In this document: in pieces, positions 1 to 11,539 of the stretch | Layout: each line of letters begins with the position of its first letter | How positions within the stretch are numbered: the stretch's first letter is position 1 | Assembly (NCBI RefSeq): GCF_007655135.1 | Contig: NC_045132.1 | Coordinates: 12,772,001 to 12,836,000, forward strand | Length of the DNA stretch: 64,000 nt | Source: Punica granatum | Lineage: Eukaryota > Streptophyta > Magnoliopsida > Myrtales > Lythraceae | Reading direction: 5' to 3' | Notes under the pieces: model-generated | What the model was told of the DNA's origin: nothing | What the model saw: the letters and a program-made list of their open reading frames with translations, nothing else | The model's database searches: none | Translations under genes and position numbers: made by a program

Positions 1-81
1 GAGAAAATAAACTACTTGTCCTAAATTATTTTCCACGTAAATAATTTTCCCCAAAAAATTATTTATGTGAGAAAACCGAGC

Positions 82-735
82 CTAAATATTTGGGGAAAAA
101 AATCACCTTCAGTCATCAACCTTGCATGGCCTTTTTCATTTCTGTCCTAGGCCTTTTCCTTTACAATGTTGTCCTAAACGTTATGCATATTATTCCTTAC
201 TAGTCCCGTCTACTTTCTCATCCAAAAATAACTTTTCCATCCAAAAGTATTTTTCAAAAAATTATTCTATTTAAAAATTTGTAAAAACTAATAAAAGTAA
301 AAAAGTAATAAAAAAGTGAAGAGGAAGATCGATGAAGGGAAGGGAGAGGGGTAGGGGGCCGATGGGAGCCTTGTTTTCGGTCCACCCCTTTCCCTCAAAG
401 AATATACCAGGGTTCCCAGTTTCGGCTAGGAACCCTCAATTCTTTGGGTAGGGGACCTTGCCGTCGACCACCCCTCCCCTCCCCTCATTGATCCTCCCCT
501 TCATTTTTCTTTTTCCTTTTTTCTTTTTAATTTTGTTAGTTTTTTAAAAAAATTAATAAAACTAATTTTGTAAAATATTTTGAATGAAAATTAAGTTTTT
601 TTTGAAAATGTAGACGAAAAGATCAATGGGAAATAAACATCTAACTTTTTAGGATGAAATTGAACAAAAAAAAATCTTTAGGACAAAATTGAAAAGGTAA
701 CGGAGATTAAAGACCAAAAGCCCCCTAAATATTTC
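82..735. repeat. Long degenerate inverted repeat (foldback)
   Basis: The left arm (about 82-360) reads as an imperfect reverse complement of the right arm (about 465-735). Matching landmarks are CTAAATATTT at 82-91 and 725-734, GTCCTA-type blocks near 145 and 675, and the G-rich block at 315-361 against the C-rich block at 465-506. The spacer is about 100 bp. Arms are clearly diverged, so this is an old foldback or large-TIR transposon relic. I see no coding capacity and no convincing target-site duplication. Bases 1-81 and 736-877 show nothing I recognise. Confidence 0.6.
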
Positions 736-877
736 AAGGGGATAAAGTGTCTTCTTGCTCAGGGACTCTGGGAATGAAAACCCTAGTATCGATAGATCTA
801 AAGAACGAGCTCACTAACGTTAAGGTGGGATTGCTCATACTGTATTGCATAGATGAGAATCTTTTTCGAAAGGATTA

Positions 878-1110
878 ATGTTGCGTTTGGTTTCGAAATA
901 GGATTTTAAAATCAAATTTTGATTTTGAAAAAGAGTGGTATAAATGGGACCCACCCTTTGACTTTGTATGAGTTATTTTGTTTTGTTGTGAAAAAAAGTG
1001 GTATAAATGGGTCTCACTCTTTGACTTTGTATGAGTTATTTTGTTTTGTTGTGGGTAAAATTAGGTTAAAGTTGTGATTTTAAAATCACATTTGCAAACC
1101 AAACAAGCCA
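878..1110. mobile_element. Tourist-like MITE with internal duplication
   Basis: Terminal inverted repeats of roughly 35 bp end in a shared GATTTTAAAATCA block (left about 902-914, right about 1076-1088). TTA lies on both sides (875-877 and 1111-1113), the target site typical of PIF/Harbinger MITEs. Inside, a 57-bp segment is repeated directly at 934-990 and 997-1053 with a few mismatches. No coding capacity; mobilisation would need a transposase in trans. The family assignment is inference from the 3-bp TTA site and size. Confidence 0.65.
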
Positions 1111-1113
1111 TTA

Positions 1114-1810
1114 CTTCTAAAGGATTATCCTTAAAATCCCAATTTTGCAGAGGCCAATAGCATATCGCCACCTTAGCAAATGTATGTAAAAATGGTGTGG
1201 AAAACTTCATAGGATCAGGCCTAATCTCTTCACTAGCAAACCCAAGTTAAACTAGAGTTAATAAGCCTGTTAGGAAAAAAGAAAAAAAGACCAAAACCCA
1301 ATAGAAGTACGAGATATAAGTACGAGCAAATGAAAACTACTTGGGTTGGATGAAGATTGAAAAGGGCAAATGAGTCCAAAGCTATAAGTTGAAAATCCTT
1401 GGAGAGGAGCGTTTATCTCCGATCTAACTTGAATCTATTGTCACACGAGCAACAAGCTTAGTGGTAATCTATGTTAAGTACGAATTTTTAGTTGATCAAT
1501 GTTAGTGGGTTTGAACGTACGTTGAGCTTAGGATGCAATTATTTAGAAAATGAAGGGAAATGGGGAATGGATTGTTTGTTGGAGAAGGCCATATGGGACT
1601 AATGTGATAGTATGGATGAAGATAATATTTCTCTAGGTGGAGCTAAAATTACAGTGACCTACTATTAGTAAGTTTCTTAGCAAACAAGGAGGCAACACTA
1701 GTCCGTTCTATTTATAAGGTGAGATAACTTGCACTACAAGTAACGTATCATGGATAAGAAGGGAAATCTTATTTATGTATATTACAGTGAGATTATTATT
1801 TTTGAAAATA
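1114..1810. other. AT-rich sequence without recognisable gene
   Basis: About 700 bp with stops in all frames and no clear repeat, splice-bounded exon or RNA gene. It reads as ordinary low-copy intergenic plant DNA between the MITE and the SINE. Confidence 0.5.
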
Positions 1811-1823
1811 ATAAGTCACTTAC

Positions 1824-2012
1824 TTTTTTTTTTTTGCTAACTTGGGGTATCCAGGCTTTACTCGATTAATTCTCGGGGCTCTGTAAACCTCCAGCGGCGT
1901 ACAGAGCATGTAATTACATCAAAGGCGCTCTGGTGACCCCAAGGGGATTCGAACCCGGGATTGGATGCAAATTTAGACGCAGTTTAACCACTAGGCCAAA
2001 CCCCTCAGGGTT
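1824..2012 (-). mobile_element. tRNA-derived SINE
   Basis: On the minus strand the 5' end carries an RNA polymerase III A box and B box in tRNA spacing, and the 3' end finishes in a run of A (T-run on the plus strand at 1824-1835). Flanking 13-bp direct repeats, ATAAGTCACTTAC at 1811-1823 and ATAAATCACCTAC at 2013-2025, match at 11 of 13 positions and are the target-site duplication. At about 190 bp it has normal plant SINE length. It has no coding capacity and depends on a LINE reverse transcriptase. Family not identified. Confidence 0.85.
1945..1998 (-). promoter_or_regulatory. Internal Pol III promoter of the SINE (A and B boxes)
   Basis: On the minus strand the A box reads TGGCCTAGTGG (1988-1998) and the B box GGTTCGAATCC (1945-1955). 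Both fit the tRNA consensus closely. The rest does not fold as a full tRNA cloverleaf, so this is a SINE promoter and not a tRNA gene. Confidence 0.85.
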
Positions 2013-2025
2013 ATAAATCACCTAC

Positions 2026-2591
2026 TTAATAATAAAAAACTCATCATTTTATAAGATGAATCAGTATTTTTTAAGAGATGTATTATTTGAACACAACAAG
2101 AATCCTATTAAATAGCAAATTTATATTATTAAATAATAAGAGCGTATCATTTTTTTTTAGGATGCTCCTAATGGCAGATACACTCCTGTATTAAATGTTG
2201 CAGATTAAAGCAGATGATGGTGATAATGACAGAGCCGTCAACCCCCACCGATGACATCAATCAATCAATATATTCGATATATAATATATAAAGCTGAAGC
2301 GTGGAACGTAGAAACGCCGTTTGAGAATTCCAACGCTTGGTTCAATATCATAAGTGCTCTATTTTAATTTTTCTAAGAATTTGATGCTAAATTGATATAG
2401 AATAATTATATTTTATTATATTATATAATATTACATTTATTTTTATAGAATATTATTTAATATATTATTGTTGAAGTTTGTTTGTTATTCAACAAAGAAA
2501 GTTTGAAACCTCCTTTCCCCCAAAAAAATGTTTTATTTATTTATTTATTTTCTTTTATTCCATTTTGAATTTGAGGACTTCTATTGAATTT
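2026..2591. other. AT-rich sequence without recognisable gene
   Basis: Contains simple A/T-rich tracts (for example a TTTA run near 2529-2550) and no supported gene, RNA or repeat boundary. Confidence 0.5.
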
Positions 2592-2594
2592 TTA

Positions 2595-2833
2595 TGCCCC
2601 ATTTGAATTCAGAGTTCGTTGATTTTAACTTTAACTTTAACTCAACACACTACACAACAAAAATACACATTTTCCAATTCAAAAATTTTAACTTTAACTT
2701 TAACGTAACACACTACACAACAAAAACACATGTTTCCCAAGTCAAATTTATAATCACATCTCATTTGTCCTTTTCCACAATCAAAATTAAAATAAAAATC
2801 AAAGTAACTTTAACTCTGAATCTAAACGGCCCC
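2595..2833. mobile_element. Second Tourist-like MITE with internal duplication
   Basis: The ends are inverted repeats: the left end reads GCCCCATTTGAATTCAGAGTT with one break and the right end in reverse complement reads GGGGCCGTTTAGATTCAGAG. TTA flanks both ends (2592-2594, 2834-2836). A 63-bp unit beginning TAACTTTAACTTTAAC occurs at 2626 and again at 2689. The 149-codon open frame from 2594 merely translates these repeats and is not a gene. Confidence 0.65.
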
Positions 2834-2836
2834 TTA

Positions 2837-3183
2837 ATGTCTCACAACCCAAAAGAATTTGCGGGAGGGGTCATTCCACCTCCCTTCACCGACTTTACAC
2901 AGCTCTCCATTTTCTTCTTCACATTTTCTATATTCATCTCTCTCAATGCAATTCCTCTATCTTCGTCTTTCTTACTCCCTCCACCTTGCCCCACTTCAAG
3001 GCTGGTCATCCCATCACTTTGTCTCTGTTCACTAGAAGGCTGAGGATTCAGCCGACTTCGATTTCTTAACTTTGATGATGTCGATTTTAGGGTGATCTTT
3101 CATTCTAAGGTTATCTTAGTATGACTTCGATTAAAAATTCAATGTTCTAATTTATTGATTTGTTGAATTCTAATCGGAGATCT
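2837..3183. other. Low-copy sequence without recognisable gene
   Basis: No supported coding exon, RNA gene or repeat boundary. A pyrimidine-rich stretch at about 2900-3000 is the only compositional feature. Confidence 0.45.
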
Positions 3184-3583
3184 TGTTAGTGATATGCTCT
3201 AGGACCGGTTTATGTATTTGGATAACTTCTTTTATGGTAATAAAGTTTATTTTATTATTCATATATTGTCTATGTTTATTAAAATAAATTCATTTAGATA
3301 TTTTAAATGTTTTATTCTTAAAGAGTTAAGAATATGAGTGACGAAATAAATCGGTAATAATATCTTTAAAGCGTTCACGATCGTAAGAGACTTAACTAGA
3401 CATTATTTCTCTGGATAGATCGTCACCTCTGTATATATCCATTATTAGTATATATAGATACAAATGAAGGTGAAGTAGTGTATCTCATGCTATCTGATAA
3501 CTGTTGTCATGATAGACATGTGGATACTTATAGGATAAGTAATCGAACGTGATGTACCGATAATATTCATATTTACTAATGTC
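3184..3583 (+). mobile_element. Probable Copia LTR fragment
   Basis: Begins TGTTAGTGATATGCTCTAGG, close to the way plant Ty1/Copia LTRs begin (compare TGTCGGGAATTGGTGTATGC at 31018), and continues in the AT-rich style of such LTRs. It stops abruptly where the TGTCAGCACCCC LTR starts at 3584, as expected if that element inserted into it. No partner LTR, PBS or coding region is in the window, so the assignment rests on the start motif and composition. Confidence 0.4.
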
Positions 3584-4468
3584 TGTCAGCACCCCATTTT
3601 AGTCCACCGGCTCCAACAGAGGACTTCCAACCAAAGCTCGGGACACTATTCACGATCGGGAAACCGGAGGCGAACATGCGAGCACAGAGTCATGAATTAC
3701 GGGAGAGAAGCATGGTCCACTAGGAGAGCACGAGAGGGCAATCGGAGGAGTGAACAGACGACGAGCCCCGAAAATAGCAGAAACTGGCACTGTGGCATTA
3801 TTCATCACCGAATCACTAGAGCGTCGAAAGGTGCCCAATGTGGGACTCTAAAAATCCCTCCCGGTGTCAAAGTGACCAATGACACGTCCGGGCGCGTTTC
3901 GGAGGCATCCTGCTTAAGCCGAGACACCCCCGAACTCTTACAGGCGCCTTTTCTGACAGGGCTCCCAAGAGGCCCAATCCACTGACAAGTAAACGGCACC
4001 AGGAAACAGGCCTGCACGCATTCGGGGACCACTGGGATCATGGAACAAGTCTCAGATGGCCTTTCGAAACCCGACTCGGTTTCCCGATGGACGTTTCAGT
4101 GGTCACAAACGCCCCTCGGCTGGTCTTCGGGGCATATTCATGGCAAACAGAGATCACAGCGATCCCCGAACACCTCAGGGCATTCGATAAACATCGATAA
4201 CACCCGGACCACGAATCCCTAGGTCACCTCCAACTAATGGTCTTCGGTCAGGGACGGCGAGCCAACGATCCCGCACGGGACAAAAAGTTCACTGAGACGA
4301 ACACCACAATGCACAAAGGAGCAATTGAAGAACGGGGACGGTTCACTACACTCTGAGTATCCAAACGGGGCAAAACCGGCTCTCGAGGCGCCGAGTCGTC
4401 CGAACATTCGTTCACATGACACATGGCGATATTAGACTCATTCAATTTCTCTTCGTGCAAGCATCCCT
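3584..4468 (+). mobile_element. LTR A: 5' fragment of a TGTCAGCACCCC-family LTR
   Basis: Starts TGTCAGCACCCCATTTTAG and follows the first roughly 0.9 kb of the LTRs at 36248, 54067, 44636 and 60782. Shared blocks include the CACTATTCATCACCGAAT-type segment and the AATCCCTC...GTGACCAA...GACACGTCCGGGCG segment. It ends mid-LTR near 4468, where a reverse-oriented LTR begins. The remainder is not in the window. Open frames in it are not conserved among the LTR copies, so I call none. Confidence 0.8.
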
Positions 4469-5443
4469 GTGCGCACTCGAATTTCATCTCGTCGGGGCAC
4501 GCATGTGCGAAGCGTATGCAACGCGACTTGGGAGTGTCCACCTTCCCGGGAAAGCGCGACGGACGCACGTGAGAAGGAGTCGCCACTTGCCATTTTACGA
4601 CCTGAAGGTCGAGGGCCGGCAAGTTACCCGGGTCTAGGGGTACGGGGTACACCTAAATGCTAAGGCAATGGTCATACGGAACCGAAAATTCCGAATTCGG
4701 GGGTTATATTACGTGCGGGCCTATATGCCGCACGCCCTTTCGGTACTCTAGCTTGCTAGGCTTGCCATTTTGTTTATTTACCGCGTGATTTAGAATTTGC
4801 ACTCGACTCGCCCGTTTTGACACTGTAAAGTCGGTGAATTGATTAAGTTGGGCCAAGAATCTGAAAGATGAGTAGGCTTGTGCGTTGAGAAATCGGTTCA
4901 CTATCTTATCATTACAATTCATCGAACCGTGATGGTCGATTCCCTGCGCGAACCGAGACCACGAGTATTCGAACTTGCTCATCCTTTGGTGACGATAGAC
5001 CAACTTAACCGATTCGACACTCGGACCTCTCGCTCGCCGATCGGGGCTCCTTACAAAGGAATGAGTGAACATACGAATAAAATCCTCACAATGTTCTCTC
5101 GAATAATTACAAAGTATAACTGAATAAATAAATGGATCCTGATCGGTTTACGTTGAGCTAATATTCCGCTCCGGCTCACCGTGTATTTTGAATAACCGAT
5201 AAGTAAATTAAGGCAACGCGGGCCCAAGGAGCAGGGGGTCGGGTCCGATCGATCCAACGGTTTGCAGGAGAACCGCTTGATTCCCACCGTAACTGTTGGA
5301 CCGATCGAGCTCCCGGGTGATATCTAAACCTGTTTCACACATCCAATCCGAATCGCCTTCCTCGTAGGCCATGTTTGGAGTATGACGGTGAATCGAGGCT
5401 AGATCCCATTCCGCGCTCGGGTTGCACGCGCTCAGTGACTTAG

Positions 5444-5487
5444 GAGGCGTTGGACCTCGTGTTCGGTGATTTGGGGCGTTGGACCCC
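5444..5487 (-). other. Paired short hairpins in LTR B
   Basis: On the plus strand GAGGCGTTGGACCTC (5444-5458) and GGGGCGTTGGACCCC (5473-5487) lie 14 bp apart. Each has a 4-bp stem around the same loop, but the stems differ at both sides (GAGG/CCTC against GGGG/CCCC). The same pair occurs in LTRs E and F, and a triplet with AGGG/CCCT stems in LTR C. Confidence 0.6.
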
Positions 5488-6593
5488 GTGTAACACGTAG
5501 CCTACGGGCTCGGGCCCAAACCGCAATAAATTAGCAAAGACAAGTGGAAAACAGAAGAAAAACGATAAAACTGACGAGAAACAAACATCAACTGACAAAT
5601 AGAGGTGAATATAGACAAGCGGTGTATTAAGTCAAGTGTACGTGATTTAATCAGTTATTAACCGGGGTTGGTTAACAAACAATGTGTCTAACCTAGGCAA
5701 ACATAGCTGGTGGACTAGAATAGGGTTCTAAGTTAATTATATGTGTGAATTTGTTTAAGACTCTTATTCAGTGAGGTGATACGGCGGTTTCACCGAATTA
5801 GTCAAACTCGTGTTTTGACTCTAGATCGAAATCTAGCATTCCACCTATCCCTTATCTAATGTTTGTTTAAGTCAAATATATGATTAATCCGGTTCTTCGT
5901 ATTTCGTAACTGAAATAAAAGGTTCACCACCGAATCTATGATAGGAAGATAGAAACACCGAAAGTGAATGGAATGGGCCGTGAGAATGAGACTCGCGCCC
6001 GAACGGGTTGCCCTTTCCCGTCCATAGATCAAGGTGTTTCCAACTCCCTAACGCCTAGGATATCGGTGAATCACGGAATGACGATTATGCCCTTGATCGA
6101 TAAAACGTGTGTGGTTCTCATATAAATTAAAGGTCGCATGACACGAAGAGGTCTAAAAAGGACTCGCGCATCTCAACTCGAGCCGCCTCAAATTGGGCCC
6201 GGACTCGAGTCATAGCACGCGAGTACTCGCTAGACACGATTCTATTCGTGTTACACGTCTCGGTGCTTTGAAATTGTGAGCTTTTTAAAGAAAAAGGCAT
6301 TTCCGCCGTTCCGTGAACCATCGATGCGTTTACGAATTAATAATCAATTTATCCAATTATTTGGTCCGAGTGATTTAATTAATCGAATGACGCGTCCCGT
6401 TTTTCCTGTTTGTGAGATCATTCGGTGGTAATGATTTTATGTAATTATTATGGTTTTGATGGAAGATTATCCGAGACTAACGCACCTATCATTTAATCGC
6501 CGTGCGGCTAACGGTGGAAATACGAAATACGGATACAATCAATTCCAAGAAACGACTCCGAAGTAACGAAGGAGGCCATCCTAAACCCAAGAA

Positions 6594-7353
6594 GGGTCAA
6601 GGAGCATTCGGCCACTCCTTCAAGGATTAGGCCGAGAGCTCTCCTTGGCCCAACTTGGGTTACGGAAGGTCTCCTACGTCAATTCCGGTCGCGTCTTGCA
6701 TGCATAATATGTCTAGCACAAGAATAGCGCATGCTTTAACCAAATCGATGCTACCATGATCATAATTACGCAAACGGGCATACAAGCACGTACAAACGAA
6801 TATTTTAAGGAGTAAATGAAATGGCATCGATTCGTACGATAATCAATTTAAAGGTAAATCATGGGAAGTATCCGATATCACAGGATGAGAGGTCCACGGC
6901 TACGGGTGGACCAAGGAGCCTCTCGGTCCTCTTCCGTGGGAGGCAGCCGTGAGTTCTCCTTGGTGCAACCGAGATCGTGAGACCTCTTCCCCCTAGACTT
7001 CGGGCATTTCCCATCATGCCTACATATTGCAATTACGGATGGACATCACGGACATAGAGACGGTCAAATCCGGAAGGATGAGATCGCCATAAACCCGAGA
7101 GAGAGCCAAGGAGGCTCATGGCTCATTGCATGGGGGCTGGCTGAGAGGTTCCGTGGCTCTCTTGAGTTAATACCGGCCTCATTCCCCTAGATTCAAACCA
7201 CCTACCATCGTATATCCGAGTCATGCAATGTAAGAAGAAGCCCTAAACATGGGAACCAACCGCATTCAGGGGGGAAGAGGTCCGCGAGTCCACGAATGAG
7301 CCAAAGAAACTCACGGCTCCCTCCAATGGGACCCCACCGTGAGCCTTCATGGC
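6594..7353 (-). other. Four strong hairpin modules in LTR B
   Basis: Four dyads spaced roughly 190-320 bp apart. Module 1 (6594-6651) pairs GGGTCAAGGAG with CTCCTTGGCCC and CGGCC with GGCCG. Module 2 (6910-6964) pairs ACCAAGGAG with CTCCTTGGT. Module 3 (7101-7161) pairs GAGAGCCA with TGGCTCTC. Module 4 (7300-7353) pairs CTCACGG with CCGTGAG and GCCA with TGGC. They sit in otherwise non-coding LTR sequence. Sequences differ between modules while pairing is kept. Function unknown. Confidence 0.6.
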
Positions 7354-8329
7354 CCATCCATGACATGAGGACCTCTTCCACCACGATCTCAAATTTCCAG
7401 CCATGGTGAACGTGATGTAATGATATATGGACATGATAAACGACACAAACATGCTTGGAAGTAAATAAAAATGAAAACTTGCATGCATTATCGTCATTGA
7501 TCACCATAATACCCTATAACGGACAAACATTGAAGAACCTATCTTCTCTAAATGGTAGAAGAACCTTACCTAGCCTCGAGATACGAGGAAAGAGTCGGGG
7601 AAGTGATCGTGGGAGCAGGAAGACTCGGCTGGATGTCGTAGACGTGAGACACCCGTAAGGTGGCGTCCGAGGCAGCCGGGAAAACGAAGTTGGCACGACG
7701 ACTCCGACCACAGCACGATGCAAGGTCGAGTTCCTCGGACTCCTAAGAGGCGGATCTAGACGTTCATGGACAGCCTCGAGCGTGCCAAGGCCTGGACGAA
7801 CCCGAAACAGTGAGAGAAAACTCGGTAAAAATTAAAGGAACCCGGTAAGAGGGAAAGAGTGGAACGGGGGTTGTGCGCGGTTGAAAGGCTCTCGGACCGT
7901 GACCACTTCTTCACGGGGAAGAGTGGGGGTTATGAGGAACCCTTTGAGCATGATGGCACGACTCGCCAAGGTCGTGGAGGAAAATGGCACGTCTAGGAAG
8001 TCGGATGCACCCGGCGAGGGTTCTCGGGACCCGATTGCTTTTGTGGCTGGAACGTGATGTTGGGGGCCTCAAATGAAAAATCTGAGCTCCGAAATGAACT
8101 TAGAACGTGGAAAACATGTGGGCTAGGAAGTTTGGTAATATTTGGCTTAAGTCGGGTCGGGTGGTTATCGGAATACCGGGTGGTTTTCCATCGGGTTTGG
8201 CTAGTTTCGGCCTTGGGATGGGCTGTGCGAGGATGAGGGGAAGGGCTGGAGGTTGAAAGCTTTTTAGAGAGAAGTTGGCTTGAGAGAGAATGGGAATGAA
8301 GAAGTCGTTAAACTTAATGGTGCAAGGGC

Positions 8330-8338
8330 TTATAAAGG
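8330..8338 (-). promoter_or_regulatory. Candidate TATA box of LTR B
   Basis: On the minus strand CTTTATAAG, followed by the CCATTAA-type block that also follows the TATA boxes at 37502, 45968, 55305 and 62066. Conservation across copies supports a Pol II core promoter; the start site is not determined. Confidence 0.55.
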
Positions 8339-10987
8339 GGAGCTTAATGAAGCAATTAGGGAAAGTTAAGTGTGTTTAGGAGGCCTAAGTGTGGGCTGCC
8401 GAAAATATCAAGGAGATTAGGGTGGGGTTTGTGAGTGGAAGGTTGATGGGAGTCGATGGGAATTGATGGAAAGATGGGAGTTGATGTGAAGAAGTGTAAG
8501 GGATATTTGAATTGTGTGGAGGGGGGAGTTCTTGTGTTTGAGCCGCCGGCCATGAGGATCCAGCCGTGGCTAGATGCGGCCAAGCCACGGCTTAGGGTTG
8601 GAGCCGAGGCTTAGGGTTTGAGCCATGGCTTGGTGGCTTGGCTTGGCTGAGCTGTGGGTCCCATTCGACTAAGAAAAAAGCCGGGAAAAGCTCGAGACTT
8701 GATTGAGCGCGCGTCCGATCTCCGATGTCCGATTAATTAATGGATTTAGAATGCTTGAACGAAGAGAATTTGAATGAGCCTAATATCGCCATATGTCATG
8801 TGAACGAATGTTCGGACGACTCGGCGCCTCGAGAGCTGGTTTTGTCCCGTTTGGGCATTCAGAGTGGATTTAACCGTCCCCGTTCTCCGATTGCTCCTTT
8901 GTGCATTGTAGTGCTTGTCTCGGTGAGCTTTTTGTCTTGTGCGGGATCGTTGGCTCGCCGTCCCTGACCGAAGACCGTTAGCCGGGGGAGACCTAGGGAC
9001 TTGGGACCGGGGCTTTCTCAGTGTTTTCCAAGTGTCTCGAGGTGTTCGGGGATCGCTGCGATCTCTGTTCTCCATGAATGTGCCCCGAAGATTTGCCGAG
9101 AGGCATTTGTGACCATTGAAACGTCTCTCGAGAAACCCTGTAGAGTTCCGAAAGGTCATCTGAAGCTCGTTCCATGACCCCGGTGGTCCCTGGGTGCCTG
9201 TAGGCCCGTTTCCGGGTGCCGTTTACTCGTCAGTGGATCGGGCCCCGGGAGCCCTGTCAGAAGAGGCGTCTGTGAGAGATCGGGGGTGTCCCGGCTTGAG
9301 CAAGATGCCTCCGAAGCGCGCCCGGACATGTCATTGGTCACTTTGGCACCGAGGAGGATTTTTAGAGTCCCATATTGGGCACTGTCAGCATCCCATTTTG
9401 GCTCACCGATTGAAATTACATTATCAGTAATGATCCAAGCTATGACTTGAGTAGAGTACAGAAAAACGACTTAACAGAGCAGAAAATCACTATTCATCCT
9501 CAAGTTAGCAAAATCGGGCAAATGACACATATACCTGACAGAAGGACCCCAGGGGTCAGCAAGCAGCAACAAAGTGACTAGAGAGCTCAACAATGTCCAA
9601 AACCGGCATTTTCAGTATATCACACCGACGGTACTATTTTCCGATAGCTCGCTTGATCGTCGGAAGATAGCCAATATTGGACTCTAAAAATCCACTTCAA
9701 TGCCAAACAGATGAAAAGTGTCCCCAAAGGCATTTTGCAAATCATCTGCTCTATACAGAACAACTTTCTGTATACATACAACTTTTCAGTGGAAGTCCAA
9801 AAATGCCGGTTTCCTGGAGAAAAGTTAATTTCAAATGTCATATTCGGCCATGCTCCACCAACACACAGAGCATGAACAATGCTTCAGATTGTCTCTTGGA
9901 AGTCACACAGACACTTCAAATGACTTCCGAGCGGCAAAACAAGCATACCCTTCTTCAGAAGAGCATAGTCGGAGACTGGTCTGATGGAATTACGGCAAAT
10001 GAAGTTCATACCGCATTGCCCTAAAAACTCTAGCGGACATTCACAATTGGGCAAAACAGACAGCAAAACGCTTATCAGTTTCCCGAGTAACCTCCGAGGA
10101 GCGGAAATGGCCATTTTCAGTGGAAATGCATATCCGGAGGTCCTTTTTACAGAAACTTGACGCCGGGTGTCTATCCTACACCATGCTAGCCTTCTCAGGG
10201 CTCAACGTGGAATCGTCGGAATAAATCACATGACTCATCTAGACCTCCCGAGCAGTGCTTTAGAGGTATCAGATACACTTTTCAAGTCCTTGGAGGTCTG
10301 ATCTCGACAAACAGAGATTACAGTAATCTCCGGAGCGCCCAAGCAACTCAGAAAGCAATCTGAGAAATCCAGTTTCGGACTCCTAGGACATCTTCGGCTC
10401 CACGTTTGCATTACCGGCTTAAGGGATGATTGTTCACGTTGTCTGACAATTTATGTCAAAATGACCAACGTGAGACACAGACACAATATATGCTGTTAGA
10501 AGCGAACAACTTCGCTCTGGTCACCTGCAATGAGCAAAACCGGCTTCCGAGTCTCACACACATCCGGGACATTTCTCCATGAAAAATGTCAATCTCGGGC
10601 TCATTAACTCCGTTTTCTCGCGTATATCGACAATTCGACGTTCAATTCGAACCACGAACTTCGAATGCGCGACCAATCGAGACCCGAGTTTTCTCCCGGT
10701 TTCTCCTCACGAGCCGTGGGGTCCACGGGCTGCCCAAGAGCAATCACCCCTTTGCCCCAAACAATTCGGCCTTATCCTCTTCCTCTCTTGCACACTTGCA
10801 CCAAAATATCTTTAGTCTTTCTATTCAACACTGAAGCCATCAACTCCATCTCCATCAATGCATTTGGATCTTCCTCATCAATGCAATGGAAGAAGTCTTC
10901 ATCCTTATCTTGATTAAAAAATTCGGATTCCACTAATCCATGGCCCTAATTGCACTTTTCTTCACTAATCTTACACTTAAGCTTTCC

Positions 10988-10995
10988 TATATATT
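10988..10995 (+). promoter_or_regulatory. Candidate TATA box of the element C LTR
   Basis: TATATATT inside TTTCCTATATATTGTCC, followed by a CATTAACTTAATCA block resembling the downstream block of the other LTR TATA boxes. About 1.6 kb from the LTR start. The copy of this region is deleted from the 3' LTR of C. Confidence 0.45.
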
Positions 10996-11539
10996 GTCCA
11001 ATTGTCATTAACTTAATCATACACCTTCAAACACTCTCTCTCTAGTATTTCTCACTCTTCAAAAGCTCTCAAACTCCATAGCAAACCGCAGCAAGCTTCA
11101 GCCATTTCCAGCAAGCAAAACCAAGCAAAACCGAGCAAAGTCTTAAGTCGGAATCCATCCCGGCTTGAATCCAAACTTTACCAAATTTTATATCCCACAT
11201 GTTTTCGACCCTCTCTATCCATTTCTGAACTTAGATTTTAAGTTTGAAGCCTCTAAGCCATAGAACCAGCCTTTGAACAAAATCTGGACAGATTTGGTCC
11301 TTCTCGGGTCAAAAATGACAAACTGGGTTTCAAGCCTTTCCAAGTCGGTTTGAGCTACCAAAACCCATCAAACACCTCCCCACACAACCCTAGGGTGTCA
11401 AGGAGTCAAGAAATCCAAGAAAAACCCGTCGGTTTAACCCCAGGAAGAAGAAACAGCCCGACTGCCCAGTTGGGTCGAAATTTCTGACTGTTTATATTTC
11501 TTGTAGATCGGGTCGATCCAGGACATTTTTTGGAAAACT

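Larger units (their letters stand above)
4469..9382 (-). mobile_element. LTR B: reverse-oriented, 5'-truncated LTR of the same family
   Basis: Read on the minus strand it ends at 4469 in GAGTGCGCACA, the family LTR terminus (compare ...GGGTGCGCACA at 49558 and 59366). It proceeds through all LTR landmarks: the paired GGTCCAACGCC hairpins (5444-5487), hairpin modules (6594-7353), TATA box (8330-8338) and AGCC/GGCT repeats near 8540-8640. It stops at 9382, about 250 bp short of its own LTR start, where LTR C begins. Internal sequence and partner LTR are absent. It has no coding capacity. Confidence 0.8.

Noticed and set aside
1945..1998. tRNA gene on the minus strand
   Set aside because: A and B boxes are present but no cloverleaf. 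The poly-A tail and target duplications show a SINE.
2594..3043. 149-codon frame in the low-copy region
   Set aside because: It starts inside MITE ends and reads repeated NFNFNVTHYTT. Its second half has no recognisable domain.
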